A stretch of DNA of 64,000 nt from Glycine soja (Eukaryota; Streptophyta; Magnoliopsida; Fabales; Fabaceae). The DNA is taken from contig NC_041005.1 of assembly GCF_004193775.1 (NCBI RefSeq), forward strand, positions 5,644,501 to 5,708,500, given 5' to 3'. Numbering within the stretch: the stretch's first letter is position 1; every line of letters begins with the position of its first letter. The notes under the pieces were generated by a model. The model worked only from the letters and a program-made list of their open reading frames with translations. It was not told the DNA's origin and ran no database searches. Positions 24,531 through 36,380 of the stretch are shown here, in pieces. The translations under genes were made by a program, and so were the position numbers.

Positions 24531-26459
24531 ATGGCAACTCCCACAGCACCCTCGAAATGGACCGACAACGTTTCCTCAATAGCATCTCGCATCTTCTTCC
24601 TCCTCATCATCTTCCAGATTCCTCTTTTCAGGTACTCCCAACCCCTCCTTCTTCCCGAATCTGCAAAAAATCCCATGAAAACAATACACACGCGTCGCCA
24701 ATTTATGCACAAAAATTGTGGTTCCTTTTCAAATCATCAGCATCCAAGAGTTGAATTGTGACCACGATATACATGACATTTAAAAAAAAAAAAAGGGAAA
24801 TAAGAGAGGGAAAAAAAACCATGTGTCCGATTTAACCGAAATCAATATTTGTTAGATGGTTTCCTTTATGTTAACTACCTTTTGACTTAAAGAGTTAATA
24901 TCAACTTTCAAATCATTAATTAACCATTTGATGGTTGACTTGGATATCTTCATACATGCTTCCAATTTTACTTACTTTCTTCTGCGATCTAATAACCTTG
25001 TTATTTTTTTTTTTATATGGTAGTTAAATAACTTAATAATAGTTATGATGCACTGATAGTGTGAAGGTTTTTTACATTATCATCTAATCATGATGTCATG
25101 TAAATAACTTCAATTGTGATATACAGAGTGATTTCTAATTGGTTGATAGTGCAGAAATCTTTACACTCGTAATATATGAAAATTAAACTCCGTAGGTTAA
25201 ACTATACTATAGTTTGTAGCAATGAGCTTGTTTGAAATTGATTCTTTTTTTACAGGGTGACTTGCAGATCTGGCATGTGTACAACCCCTTTGCATGTCAC
25301 GTCATCGCAGTTAATTGCAAGTGAGATCTTTCCTGTTGTTGTTGTGAAGGGTCTTCTGTACCCAGGGGCTGCAGTGAACGGCCTCATCCACAACATGACC
25401 GTTCCAAGTTGGGATAGTTTGTTGGACTTGTATAACTTGACCGGTGTGAAGGAAGCTTCTGCAGTAACTGATCTTCAGCGCTTGGAGGTTTGGCAATTTG
25501 ACTACCCTACACATTTTGTCTTTTGATTATTGAGGTCTCTTGTATTGACTTAAAAGTTAAATTAAGCCTCCTTTCTCATTTTGTGGAGTTGTTTGTTCTT
25601 GTCAGTTGCAACCATCTTTTCTAATTTGAGCCTTACTCTTGTCAAGGATTTTGGGTGGACTATTTAGTTTTGAAATGGCTGATGTCTTTGCTAAGTTGAA
25701 TAGCTAAATAAAAAATGATTATTAGATTTCTAGTTTTATTTTCTAAGGCAATTTTGTTTCCCAAGGAAAAAAAAAACCCTCTGGCCGAAGAGAATACTCT
25801 GTTGGCAAATTAAAGAGGCATTAATTGCTAACAAGAGGAATGTTAGCTACACTCTTTCAGACACTCTTTCTAACTCCCTGTGATTGACTTGACTTGAATT
25901 CGTTGGAAAACACCAATTCTGGTGAGTCTTACTTCTAAATCGAAGAGAGTATCATTAAATCAGAAGTGAGATAGTTGTTGCTAGCATTACTCTTCCCAAT
26001 AAAATGTGCTCCATAATTATTCCGTGTTATTCTTGTCTATTTGCAATTTGATATACCGTCATGTGGAATTTTCAATTAATTGCATTGTATCACATGATTC
26101 CATTTTCCATTAGGTTTCTGTTGACACTTTTCATCTATAAAAATACTTCAATTGTTTTCCAGGTTCTTGCAGGGAGCTACTTCACAGTGGCCGGAGCACT
26201 TGTGGGTATTCTAAAACCCGGGAGAATGAGCATGTTCGGGTCCCTACTTATAATTTGGGGGCTGGTCAAAGAAGGGATTTTAGGAAAGCCAGTAAATACT
26301 GATCCTGCAAAAGCCGTGTACGTCTACCCAACAATGGTGATCGCCATGATATGTGCTTTCTCATCTGTTAAGTATGATGTGAAGAAGGTTGTCAGGTCAG
26401 CCCCTATCAAGTCGTCTGCAAGACCACTCAAGAACTCATCTAAGTCTAAGCTGAAATAA
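24531..26459 (+). CDS. Conserved plant membrane protein of unknown function
   Basis: Three exons, 24531-24631, 25256-25487 and 26163-26459, join in phase to give 209 aa. The start MATPTAPSKWTDNVSSIASR is followed by hydrophobic segments at about 20-33 (FFLLIIFQIPLF), 52-66, 113-130 (YFTVAGALVGIL), 138-153 (FGSLLIIWGLVKEG) and 168-185. The tail is basic (about 190-209, RSAPIKSSARPLKNSSKSKL). The four-helix pattern and loops such as GRMSMFG and VYVYPTM recall a family conserved across land plants and annotated only as unknown or plastid-membrane protein. I cannot assign a biochemical role. The ATG sits in good context (CACCATGG). Intron 1 carries a MITE. Confidence 0.85.
25040..25185. mobile_element. 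MITE in intron 1 of the membrane-protein gene
   Basis: The left arm (gcactgatagtgtgaaggtt, then tttacattatca) is the imperfect reverse complement of the right arm (about 25137-25172: ttggttgatagtgcagaaat, then ctttacac). That is about 40 bp of inverted repeat around a short spacer. This matches the commonly seen legume MITE type beginning cactgatagtgt. No coding capacity. A related partial copy may lie at about 54815-54860. Confidence 0.65.
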
Positions 26460-27430
26460 GTGATATTCATGTTGATAAGTTTAAATTGTACGCTTTCCTC
26501 CCAAATTCATTTTGGAACATATATAGTTCAGTTTTGCCAGAATCATTACCATCTCGTTTTACTATATTCCTTTTAATTGATTGAGCTTGTTGATTTGTAG
26601 ACGGGAAAGAGGCTTAGCAAATTATTTATAAATATAGATATCAATCAACTCATCAAAGTGGTTGTTATATTAGAATAACTAACTTAGAAGTCATATAAAT
26701 AGTACTGAAAATTCTCCAGAGCATGCATGAAGTTGGCATCCTCCTGTTTCCAGTACATATTTTTGTTGTTTTATGATAAAACAATAAAATAGATGCATAA
26801 TCATAACAGCAACAGACAAATGATTATGTAGTTTTTTACTCACTTTATCCCGTGCAAAGTGAATACCGCATTAATTTGTTCAAGGAAAGAAAAACCTGCA
26901 TTGTCGGAGTTTTTGACAATTTCTCAACCAGTTTTGAAAATATTTCTTCCGCAACTAATAAATAATAATTGATTGCTTGACAAACGATGCGTCCAATATT
27001 TGAAACAGACCCTTTCAATCACAAACTAGCTATGATTAAATTGAGTGGTGAGATTAAATGAATAATCTCCACAATTCATATATTCAAATGAGAAATACTC
27101 GCCAACAGTTTCATTGATATTTCGCATTGAATTAATGAGAAACATGTGAGGAGTCACTACAAAATTCTATCGAAATTCTATCCAACTCAATTTTCAATCA
27201 GCAAAAATAATGCTTTTATCAAACGCAGGAGATAAAAACCACAAAAAATTTGAAGCACATAAAAATTGTATAGGAGATATGAACATTTTCTAGCATATCA
27301 ATCTCGTTAAGCTTTTCCTACCACGTGTGAGACGTAGTGGTAGGTCTAAGAAAAGAAAAAAGTATATCCCAGTCGCTGGATTCCCCCTCCAGGAGAGGAA
27401 AGAGAAGGAACTTTCGCAGCAGGGACTATG
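26460..27430. other. Intergenic region before the DUF247 pair
   Basis: It holds the 3' flank of the membrane-protein gene and AT-rich sequence without a recognisable gene. The 60-codon minus-strand frame at 27290-27472 resembles nothing known. Confidence 0.45.
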
Positions 27431-27770
27431 AAATTTAATGGAAAGACATAGGAATAGGGTAATATCTGCCATAAATCATAATTGTTAGTTGTTTGGTTTT
27501 GTTTTTTCTTTCATTCTCGTTTGAAACAGAAAATAAAGTGATAATATATTTAGTTGAATTTTTAAAAATATTTTTTAAAAAATATTTTCTCACACAAAAA
27601 AAATAAGAATAATAAAATCTTGTTTTATCAGTTTTTATTTTTTTTTCTCACCCCTTCCCATAGGCTTCTGGCTCTTTCTTTTTTTCTTCTATCCACAAAC
27701 AATAAACCCAACTAAGTCGCATAAGCTTGTTAAGTTTATTGCATTTTTGGCTTCTGCGAAGATAACTAGA

Positions 27771-29048
27771 ATGAGGAACCAGGATGATGTTGTGAACAGT
27801 ATTAGGGCGATGCTGGAGAAGGCAGAGGCACCCGTAACTGATGAGTGTTGCATCTACAGAGTCCCCTTTGATATCCGCAAGCTCAACGAAGATGCCTACA
27901 CCCCCAAGGTCGTTTCCATAGGCCCTTTTCACCACAAAGGCAATCCTCGCCTTCAAAACATGGAGAAACACAAACTCATCTATTGCAACGCATTTCTTAA
28001 ACGTTCCAACACAGGCTTGGAGACCTGGATCCGCTACATACAGGACGTAGAGCCCCGATTCCGTAGCTGTTACTCAGACGCCCTTGAGTTCACCAAGGAG
28101 GAGCTGCTGAAAATCATCCTTGTGGATTCTGGTTTTATATTTGAGCTTTTTTGGTTGACCTATTATGAAGAAAACTCAGGGAACAATGGATCGATTCTTT
28201 TAAAACCCTGGTTGACTACTAATGTAAGATTGGATCTGTTGTTGCTTGAGAACCAACTTCCTTTTTTTGTTCTCGACCATCTTTTCGGTCTCTCGATGCA
28301 GTCTTACACCTCTACATCTGGCCGCGGCGGTAAAAAGAATATCCCTCCATTTATTGCTTTTACATTTGACTATTTTTCCTTTTACAATAGATCCGAATTG
28401 AACTTCCATGGTGTTATGATAAAACACTTCACGGATCTCTTAAGAACTTTTCACCTGCAACATCCTCAGCAAAATCGCATCGAGAAGACAGTTGTACATC
28501 TTCCCAGTGCTGCTGAGTTGTCGGAAGCAGGGGTGAGGTTTAAGGCTAACACCACAAGCAAATGCTGCTTGCTGGACTTGAAATTTTCAGGAGGTGTTCT
28601 TGAAATCCCGCAGTTGAAAGTGCAAGATTGGACTGAACTTATATTTCGCAATATGGTGGCTTTGGAGCAGTGTCATTATCCCTACCATTCCTTTGTTACA
28701 GACTATGTTGCTGTTTTGGACTTCCTTGTAAATACCAGTAGAGATGTGGATGTACTTGTTCGAAAGGGAGTACTCGTTAACTGGCTAGGGGATAGCGATT
28801 CTGTGGCTGACATGTTTAATGGTCTTTGGAAAAATGTTACACATATAAATTTCAGTTCCCATTACTCTGAACTCTGCCAAAAGTTGAATGCTTTTTGTAG
28901 AAACCCTTGCCATAAATTGAAGTCCACTCTTAGGCGAGATTATTGTAAGACTCCTTGGCAAATTGCTGTTTCCATTGCTGGAATTGTTCTCCTTGTTCTC
29001 TCTTTGGTTCAATCAGTTTGTTCTGTCTTGCAAGTAATACAACAATAG
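27771..29048 (+). CDS. DUF247 family plant membrane protein, intact
   Basis: A single uninterrupted exon encodes 425 aa from the ATG at 27771. An in-frame TTG lies 24 bp upstream but is not a likely start. Family landmarks appear in order: MRNQDDVVNSIRAMLE, DECCIYRVPFDIRKLNEDAY, TPKVVSIGPFHHKGNPRLQ, LVDSGFIFELFW, LLLLENQLPFFVLDHLFG, HLPSAAELSEAGVRFK, and a C-terminal hydrophobic helix (about 398-420, IAVSIAGIVLLVLSLVQ). This is the full-length DUF247 architecture with a single C-terminal anchor. The biochemical role is unknown. In ryegrass, members co-segregate with the S and Z self-incompatibility loci, but most legume copies have no assigned function. A decayed tandem copy lies 2.5 kb downstream. 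Confidence 0.92.
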   Translation: MRNQDDVVNSIRAMLEKAEAPVTDECCIYRVPFDIRKLNEDAYTPKVVSIGPFHHKGNPRLQNMEKHKLIYCNAFLKRSNTGLETWIRYIQDVEPRFRSCYSDALEFTKEELLKIILVDSGFIFELFWLTYYEENSGNNGSILLKPWLTTNVRLDLLLLENQLPFFVLDHLFGLSMQSYTSTSGRGGKKNIPPFIAFTFDYFSFYNRSELNFHGVMIKHFTDLLRTFHLQHPQQNRIEKTVVHLPSAAELSEAGVRFKANTTSKCCLLDLKFSGGVLEIPQLKVQDWTELIFRNMVALEQCHYPYHSFVTDYVAVLDFLVNTSRDVDVLVRKGVLVNWLGDSDSVADMFNGLWKNVTHINFSSHYSELCQKLNAFCRNPCHKLKSTLRRDYCKTPWQIAVSIAGIVLLVLSLVQSVCSVLQVIQQ

Positions 29049-29619
29049 AGTATATGCCTCCCCTCAGCCCGAAAGGCCAGGTAAATTTCAATTATTGTTA
29101 AATGCTGGATTATTCTTAATTTTTTTTCTTATTCTTTTCGATTTCTACTTCATTCCTTTGGTCTAACGATGTTTCAGTGACTTCCTTATTTCAGGTGCTG
29201 TAACATATTAATTTACTCCTTCCCAAAATTACTCATCACGACGGGATGATGATGGGTATGCATGAAGTCCCCTCCTTCCTTATTCCTCCTTTGTTTTTTT
29301 TTTTTTTTTTCAATTTTATGTTCGCTAGCTCTTCTTTATTGCACAATTATTAGGAACTCAACTGTCCTTTTTTGTTTTTGTTTGGTTTGCTTTGTTGTAG
29401 CCAATTATTATCACTGTCTTTGTTTTATATATTATATATTTAGATTTCTTTTGTTTTTGTTTCTTGATTATGGGAGAAAATTTATGTCTTATTAATCTTA
29501 ATTTGTGTTATGTTTAAATTGGTGTGTTTTTGTAAATATTTTAATTAATTTTATTGCAAAAAATGTTGCAAATTAACTATTTTTTAAAATTATTAATATA
29601 TATAAATTTAATTACTCGT

Positions 29620-29844
29620 TTAGTCTATGTAATTTTTAAATTTATTTTTTTTAGTTTTTATAACCAATAAGTGAATTTTTTAGTCTTTAAAATTTATGTT
29701 TTAATCCATCCTTGAATTTGTTTAATTCCGTGTAAAGAATTATAACAATAAATACTTTTTAAAAATTAAAATATAAATTTTAAGGATTAAAAAATTCACT
29801 TATTAATCATAGTGACTAAATAAAATAAATTTAAAAATTATAAG

Positions 29845-29850
<6 letters not shown>
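29620..29850. mobile_element. Hairpin MITE-like element
   Basis: The left arm at about 29628-29710 (taatttttaaatttatttt ... aataagtgaattttttagtc) is mirrored by the reverse complement of 29760-29845. That is about 80 bp of imperfect inverted repeat with a spacer of about 50 bp. An (AT)n array begins at its right edge. No coding capacity. Confidence 0.6.

Positions 29851-29896
<46 letters not shown>
29848..29896. repeat. (AT)n microsatellite
   Basis: A nearly pure AT dinucleotide run of about 24 units. A minus-strand frame through it reads only Tyr-Ile repeats and is an artefact. Confidence 0.95.
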
Positions 29897-29901
<5 letters not shown>

Positions 29902-31531
29902 TAATTAATTTAAATATAAAAAAATATGGCATAAAAATATACTGATACTCCATGAGATTTTGTCGAATTACACACATTATTCTTAACATTTTTTTACCCC
30001 TACATTGAGTCCACGAAATTAATGTATATATCAATATCGACATCAATATGATTAGTTATAATGTTTTTAAAACAAAAAATCATATAGAGTAACAAAGTAG
30101 AGATATTTTGTTTAATTTAACAAAACCTCATATATGTCAACATAATTTGTTCAAATATATATATATATATATATGGTAAAATTTATTTTACTAATTATAT
30201 ATCCAAAATTAAATTAAATTGCAAGTTTTTAAATATTTTTTTTAAATTCAATTTTCTTCTTTTGGCGTAGAGGATGGCCAGGGGCCCCAAAAAAGGATTT
30301 ATGGCTCGATCTGTGGGGGTAGTCAGCCCCATCAGGTCCTTAATATAAATTATATTATTTTAAATTCACGTTTACTTAAAATTAATTTTATAAAATTATT
30401 TTAATTTAAAATAAATTCCTCAAATACACCTAAACACAAACAGAAGAATTTGCAGGGCAAACAATTAAATTTAGTTTGTTAAATGCAAAAGATCATGGTA
30501 GGAGTGTTCCATTATTTTCATCTTTAAGTCTATAGAATGGGAATCAGTTACGATTATTATTAAGTAACGTGAACCTAAAAAAGACTTTGATAAGTCCCAA
30601 ACAATATTTTCCAACTTTTCATCACAATTTACATCTAAGGATGCAAATGGAACTCGTTTCAGTAAAATATGTTAACCTAAATAAACAAGTTAAAAACTCT
30701 TGTTAGGATTTAAGCCCAACACTATCCTTTACTTTTTTGGGGGTCTGTATTGTGTTCAGTCAACCGGTCATTAAAGGGTCCTAGTGATAAACTAGTTATA
30801 TAACAAATAATTTCTTCCAATGAGGAAGGCGTGTCAATGCGCATTACATTCAATGCCATCAATCTACATGCAGAATATGCTGCTAACAAGTATTGCTTGT
30901 TAAAATTTATTATTTCTTCTCATATGCAAATTACCTAGTCACAAATCAATATTGATCCTGGATGGCCAGAGGGGCTATGTGAGAGTGGTGGAGTGGTTAC
31001 GTATTAGCTTATGCTTTATCAATTAATTGCTCAACACCTTAATGGAGAAGAGGCCAACTGATAGTATATACTTGTAATAATTTCTCCTATGGTTAAGATA
31101 TTATAACCGGGAGGGAAAACGGAGAGATACAGTGAGAGAGCTGCTGAAATTAGGAATACCCACCCAATACTTTTGTCTTCGTCAATCATAGAAGATAAAT
31201 ATATGAGGCATTGGTCCATGTTAAAACTTATACGTGACACAGATGCGTAGCTTCACAAACTGTGTACTCGTACCCGAAACTAGTTTCATGATTCCCTCAA
31301 GAATAAAGCTAGGTATTATTCTGATGATTCCCCCAAGAAATGCATCTGCCAAAAGAAAGAACTTTCAAAATTTAATCAAGAAAGGAATCCGGTAATATCC
31401 GCCACTATTCCCTGCTCAGAGATTATGTTTCGACCCTCCATTCTTTCAAACACTTAATTAGTATTCATCATTTTTCTCTTTCTATCATATCATATCCTCT
31501 ATTCTCTTTTTTGGTTAATTACATGACTAGA

Positions 31532-32465
31532 ATGATGAACCACGATGATGTTGTAATCGATATTAAGGCGATGCTGGAGCAGGCAGAGCCACCTGTAACT
31601 GATGAGTGTTGCATCTACGGAGTGCCATTTGATATTTGCAAAGTCAAGGAAGATGCATACACCCCAAAGGTTGTTTCTATAGGCCCTTTTCACCACAACC
31701 GCAATCCTCGCCTCCATATCATGGAAAGACACAAACCCATTTATTGCAACGCATTTCTGGAACGAACCCATACAAGTTTGGAAAGTTGGATCTGCTACAT
31801 AGAAGAGGTGATGCCAGATTTTCGTCGTTGTTATTCAGACACCCTTGAGTTTAGTACGGAAGAACCGGTGAAAATAATATTTGTGGATTCTGGTTTTATA
31901 TTTGAGCTTTTTTGGAAGGACTATCATAATAAATGGCCAGGAAATGACACGTTTCTTTTACAACCCTTGTCAGCCAATACTATATCATTAGATTTTGTTG
32001 TTACTTGAGAACCAACTTCCCTTTTTTGTTCTTACCCATCTTTTCAATCTGTCCTTCACCATCGGGTCTGATGGTGGTACCAATAACATCCCTTCATTAA
32101 TTGAACTTGCGTTTTGCTATTTTGATTATTACAATAGATCCAAGTTGAGTTTTAATAATATTAGCATAAGACACTTCACGGATCTTATTAGAACTCTTCA
32201 CTTGCAACATCCTCCGCAAATACGACAGCATAGGATAATAGATGAATTAGTGACATTTGTAAAAATATTACGTTTACAAATTTCAGTTCCCACCACATTA
32301 ATCTCTCCCCAGACTTGAATGTTTTTTGTAGAAATCCTTGACATAAATTGAAGTCCACTCTGAAGGGTTGGCAAGGTGCTGCTTCCATTGCTGGAATTGT
32401 TCTCCTTATTCTCGATCTCTTTGGTTCAAACAACTTGTTATGTCTTGCTAGTAATACAACAATAG
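31532..32465 (+). pseudogene. Decayed tandem duplicate of the DUF247 gene
   Basis: The frame from ATG 31532 follows the intact copy closely (MMNHDDVV, DECCIYGVPFDICKV, TPKVVSIGPFHHNRNP, VDSGFIFELFW). Near 31990-32005 an extra T shifts the frame, which then ends in LDFVVT and a stop. The next frame resumes with LLLLENQLPFFVLTHLF. After the HLQHPP stretch (about 32215) roughly 340 bp of the intact copy (about 28470-28810) is missing. Similarity resumes at the KNVTHINFSS-equivalent region, continues through the C-terminal helix (AASIAGIVLLIL) and reaches a TAG at 32463-32465. Flanks on both sides are also shared, so this is a segmental tandem duplication that later decayed. A short N-terminal product of about 158 aa could still be made but would lack the membrane anchor. 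Confidence 0.88.
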
Positions 32466-35400
32466 AATGCCTCCCCTCCCCCGAAGACCTGGTAAATTCA
32501 ATTATGGTTAATTGTTCTGAATTGTTTGTTATTATTATTTTCAATTTCTACTGTTTCTTTTTGTCTGAAAATATGTTTCAATGGTTTTCTTATTGCAACA
32601 CAGTAATTTAGTCGATCAAGTTACTCCATCACGATGAGGTGATTAATTGGTATGCATAAAGCCCAGTGCTGCTCGGGAAGTCTATGGTGCAGATTGCAGA
32701 ACATGATCGTATGTAACTAATCTCAACCCAGCTCCAGAATTGTGAAATGAAGATATAATACATGTCCCGATATATTGATTAATTTCATAACTCTTAGTTT
32801 GTTTCCCAAACAATCCACAATGTCAATTGTATTCTATGGTTCTATGTCATTGACAATAACATAAAAAGACTTCCATAAATCCCAAAAAAAAAAGATTGCC
32901 AACCTCTCATTACATCATGAAAAATTATTGGAACTCTTTTCATTAAAATGTGTTTAACTAAAAACAAGTTATAGTTATGTTCCATTAAATTTTTTTATCA
33001 GCAGATGTTAATGGCTTGTTAGTTTATGTTCTGATAATTAAATAAGTTAAATTCAAATTTTATAAGTGTAACATTGATCTTGTAAAAAAAAGTGATAGTT
33101 CATAAATAATTAATATTAATATATCATGGGCTTTATGTACCCCAAAAAATCGTTTATGTAATAGGGGACTTGGATCTTTTAAAGTGGGCCTTTTCGAGTA
33201 AAGTAAGCTCATAGTTGTCATTTAAATATTGGGAGTTGTTATTTACACTTCCCTTTATTACTAGTACCCTCTCCTTTGTAATCTATTTTTTTTTCGACAC
33301 TCCCTTGAAAATAATTTTTCCACACATGATTTTACACTCTATTTTATAATTCTAAGAGCCTACAAACCACCAACTGTGCTCTTCCACCCGTTTGTGAAGA
33401 TGTTGATCCCAATTCACCCATCTTTGAATGAGTCGTTGGGGTTAAAAACACAAGTTGTTTATGATTCAGAATGTGCACAACAATAATGGCTTTAGTCGTG
33501 CGATTTCTGTTATTACCATAAAGGCGTATGAAATTGAAGAGGGCTAAAAGGATCAACCAAATGGTTGATCAAGCTATTGCAAGGAAGCACGGTCGTTTTG
33601 AATTCAAGCTTTTTTCAGTGTTGGGGTTCTTTCTTTTATCAGTTTTTCATTTTCAGTTTTAAATTAAATAATCTGTTAATACAAATCTAACTTTTTTTTT
33701 ACTTTACCTTAGCAAGGGTATAAGTTTGCAGTAATAAAAAATAATCAAAGTTTTATATGGGCTAGATAATTCAAATTCAAACTTTAATTTCATATTTTAA
33801 AACAAGTTAGAGTTAAAATATAAATTTAATGTTTTTAAAATAAATGAGCCAACATTATTGAGTAATCTCTCTTTTTAGCCTTTTTTTTTATCAAAATAGC
33901 TAAAATTGCAACAATAGGGTTGATGACATCCCAAACTAGGTTGACACCTCAATAATCCCCACACAAGAACAACATAACAAGAAAATAATATAAATAAAAA
34001 GAGAAAAAAAAAAACAAGGACATCATAAAGGAATATAGACCAATACTCATGAGATCAACAAACTCCTAACAAGGCTATCTACACCTATTATAGTAGGAAA
34101 GCTGTTGCCTATCACTTCTTAGCGTTAAAACCAAATTTTAAACGTTTGATTTAACTCTGTTCATTTACATACTTATTATACATATGCAAGGAAAAAGTCA
34201 ATGAGCTTAATTGGATATTTTACTTCCTGTTTTCAAATTTTCACCATTTTTATATAATTTTTTAAATTTTGTCACGACATTAATTTTACAGTTAAATATT
34301 TAACTTTGAATAATTTTAAGTGAGTGACCTCCTGAAATATTTTCTAGAAAACATATAAATGAAATTAAAATACGCTGAAAATTTGTGTTAAATTATGGAA
34401 ACAATCGCTATCTTAACAATAATCAAATGTTATAATGACTTATCTAAATTCTACTTTTCTATCTGCATCTATTTTATTTTTAATTGATGTCAAAACACTT
34501 TTTAGAACAATTAAACTGCAAATCGCTATAAAAAGTTTTCATTTAATTTTGAAAATGTCACCACTTTTTTTTATAATTTGATTGCTAAGTATCCATTCAA
34601 GAAACTAGACTTCATGTTTTGCACTACTATTTTCTACATTTGTTGTTACTATAACTAATACAAAAAGTCACTTTCTACGTCTATTGATACAAATGACTGA
34701 CGTACGTTCTATTTCTAACTAAACCCATGCTTTACTCGTGTGATGCAGTCTTTGTTATTTTCAAAAATATTAAAAAAGTGTTCATGGATGCTAAAATAGT
34801 TTTAAAAAAAAGGGCTTTGCGTATAGACCCCTAGTTATTTCCCACGTAGCTCATATATCGATCTCAATTATATAACTTTTGGGAGAGGTTGTGTGTTTGA
34901 CCTACATGTAAACCAAAGCTAAAACCATTTATTTCAAAGGAAGGAAAAGGAAACCTTTAAACATGCTTGCATGGGTTGAAAAGAAAGGAAAAGGGAAACT
35001 AAAGCTTTTGAAAGTGTATCTCATTTTTTCGTGCATTGAATTGGATAAAAAGTCCTCTTGTTTTTGCTAACCTTGACTGCCACAGTATAGGGTTTTCAAC
35101 TAGCACTGATTTAGTTTTGATGGTATTTGGGACCCAACTGACATTACAAATCCTCATGATTAAAGATGTTTTTGTTGTGCTTTCATGAGCAAGGGTCTTT
35201 CGTAGGTCTTGTCTTTGTTAGATTGGCATGAAACCAACAAAGTCGCACGCAAACACTCATCAAAATACAAAAATAGAAAAACAATTAAAAGCATGTGCAT
35301 GCACACCATTTGTTTCTTTGCAGTGAGGAATAATTGTTGGATAATTGACAGTAAAACAATCGGGAGATTTTCATCAATTAATCACGATAATTCAACAAAA

Positions 35401-35467
35401 ATCTTAAATTATTAAGTAATTTGTGAGTTTTTTTCACTTATGTATTGTTCAATTTCCTTAATTTGAC

Positions 35468-36019
35468 TAGGGATGATAATATGGGTCTTGGTTAGACAAA
35501 TCAATTTGTAAAAAATAATTAGTTCTACTCTTCTTAACCCGTCAACCTAATAGCTCAACACAGGATGGATTGACCCACCATACATATAATCTTTTTAAAA
35601 ATATAAATACTAATAAAGGTTAATTTTGGTTTTGAGTTGATACTTTGTATTTTTTTAATTTATAATATTCAAAATTTGAAATACATATTTGTTATTATTT
35701 TCATATTATTTTATAAATTCAATTCCTCTAGTACCAATAGGAAAATTTGTTAAAATTAAATTTATGATAAACAATTTATAAATTTTAGGTTTTCTAACTA
35801 AATTTGTTCATTTGAATTAATTTTATGAAATAAGATTTAAACTTTCTTTTTTTGTTTCATTTTTTCGGATTGGTCAACCAGTCCACCTCTAAGCAAGACA
35901 GATCAAGATTTTCAATTTGTCATTAGAAGGCATTTCAATCTGTCTCGTCCCATTTTTTAACGAGTTAGTAGCAAGATGGACTAAAACGGCAGGACTAACC
36001 CCCGTTTCTACCCCTAGCT
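35468..36019. mobile_element. Candidate non-autonomous hAT-like element
   Basis: The left end ctagggatgataatatgggt and the reverse complement of the right end (ctaggggtagaaacgggggt) are imperfect inverted repeats with the ctagggg start common in plant hAT-derived elements. Flanks show a possible 8-bp target duplication, taatttga against taattttt (6 of 8). No transposase is present. The ends are short and diverged, so this is tentative. Confidence 0.4.
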
Positions 36020-36291
36020 AATTTTTAGTTAACTTTATCTTCATACTTGAATTCCAAGAATAATTATTTTTAATGGCTTAAAAAATGAAAATAAAAAACT
36101 CCTTAAATGTTGAATGGTTAAAAAATAATTAAAAATAATTTAATTAATTAAATCTCTTCCCATGAATTTTATCAACCGATTTTTAGCATAATGAGATTGT
36201 GATTTAAGCCTTCATGACTTCATGTTATGACAATGGGCAATATACAATGTACTAAAAATGGGTCAAACCTCAATTGCATATAGTTGGAACC

Positions 36292-36380
36292 CCAAAGCAC
36301 ATGATTGAGCAAGCGAGCGGGAGGTACTTCACCAAAGCACATGATTGAACAAAGCATAGGTACTTCACCAAAGCACATGA
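36292..36380. repeat. Minisatellite, about 2.5 copies of a 36-40 bp unit
   Basis: The block caaagcacatgattga.caa, then aggtacttcac, is repeated head to tail twice and followed by a third partial copy starting caaagcacatga. The first copy carries extra bases (gcgagcgg). Non-coding. Confidence 0.85.

Larger units (their letters stand above)
29280..31370. other. Spacer between the two DUF247 copies
   Basis: AT-rich spacer with (AT)n arrays at 29848-29896 and 30155-30173 and an inverted-repeat element at 29620-29850. The part at about 30540-30710 resembles 32850-32970, including the shared ggaactc.tttca.taaaat motif. It is therefore 3' flank belonging to the duplicated unit. No gene is seen. Confidence 0.5.

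Noticed and set aside
27747..27770. TTG start extending the DUF247 protein by eight residues
   Set aside because: Non-ATG initiation is unlikely; the ATG at 27771 aligns with the start of the tandem copy.
29831..30046. Minus-strand frame with Tyr-Ile repeats
   Set aside because: Translation of the (AT)n microsatellite.
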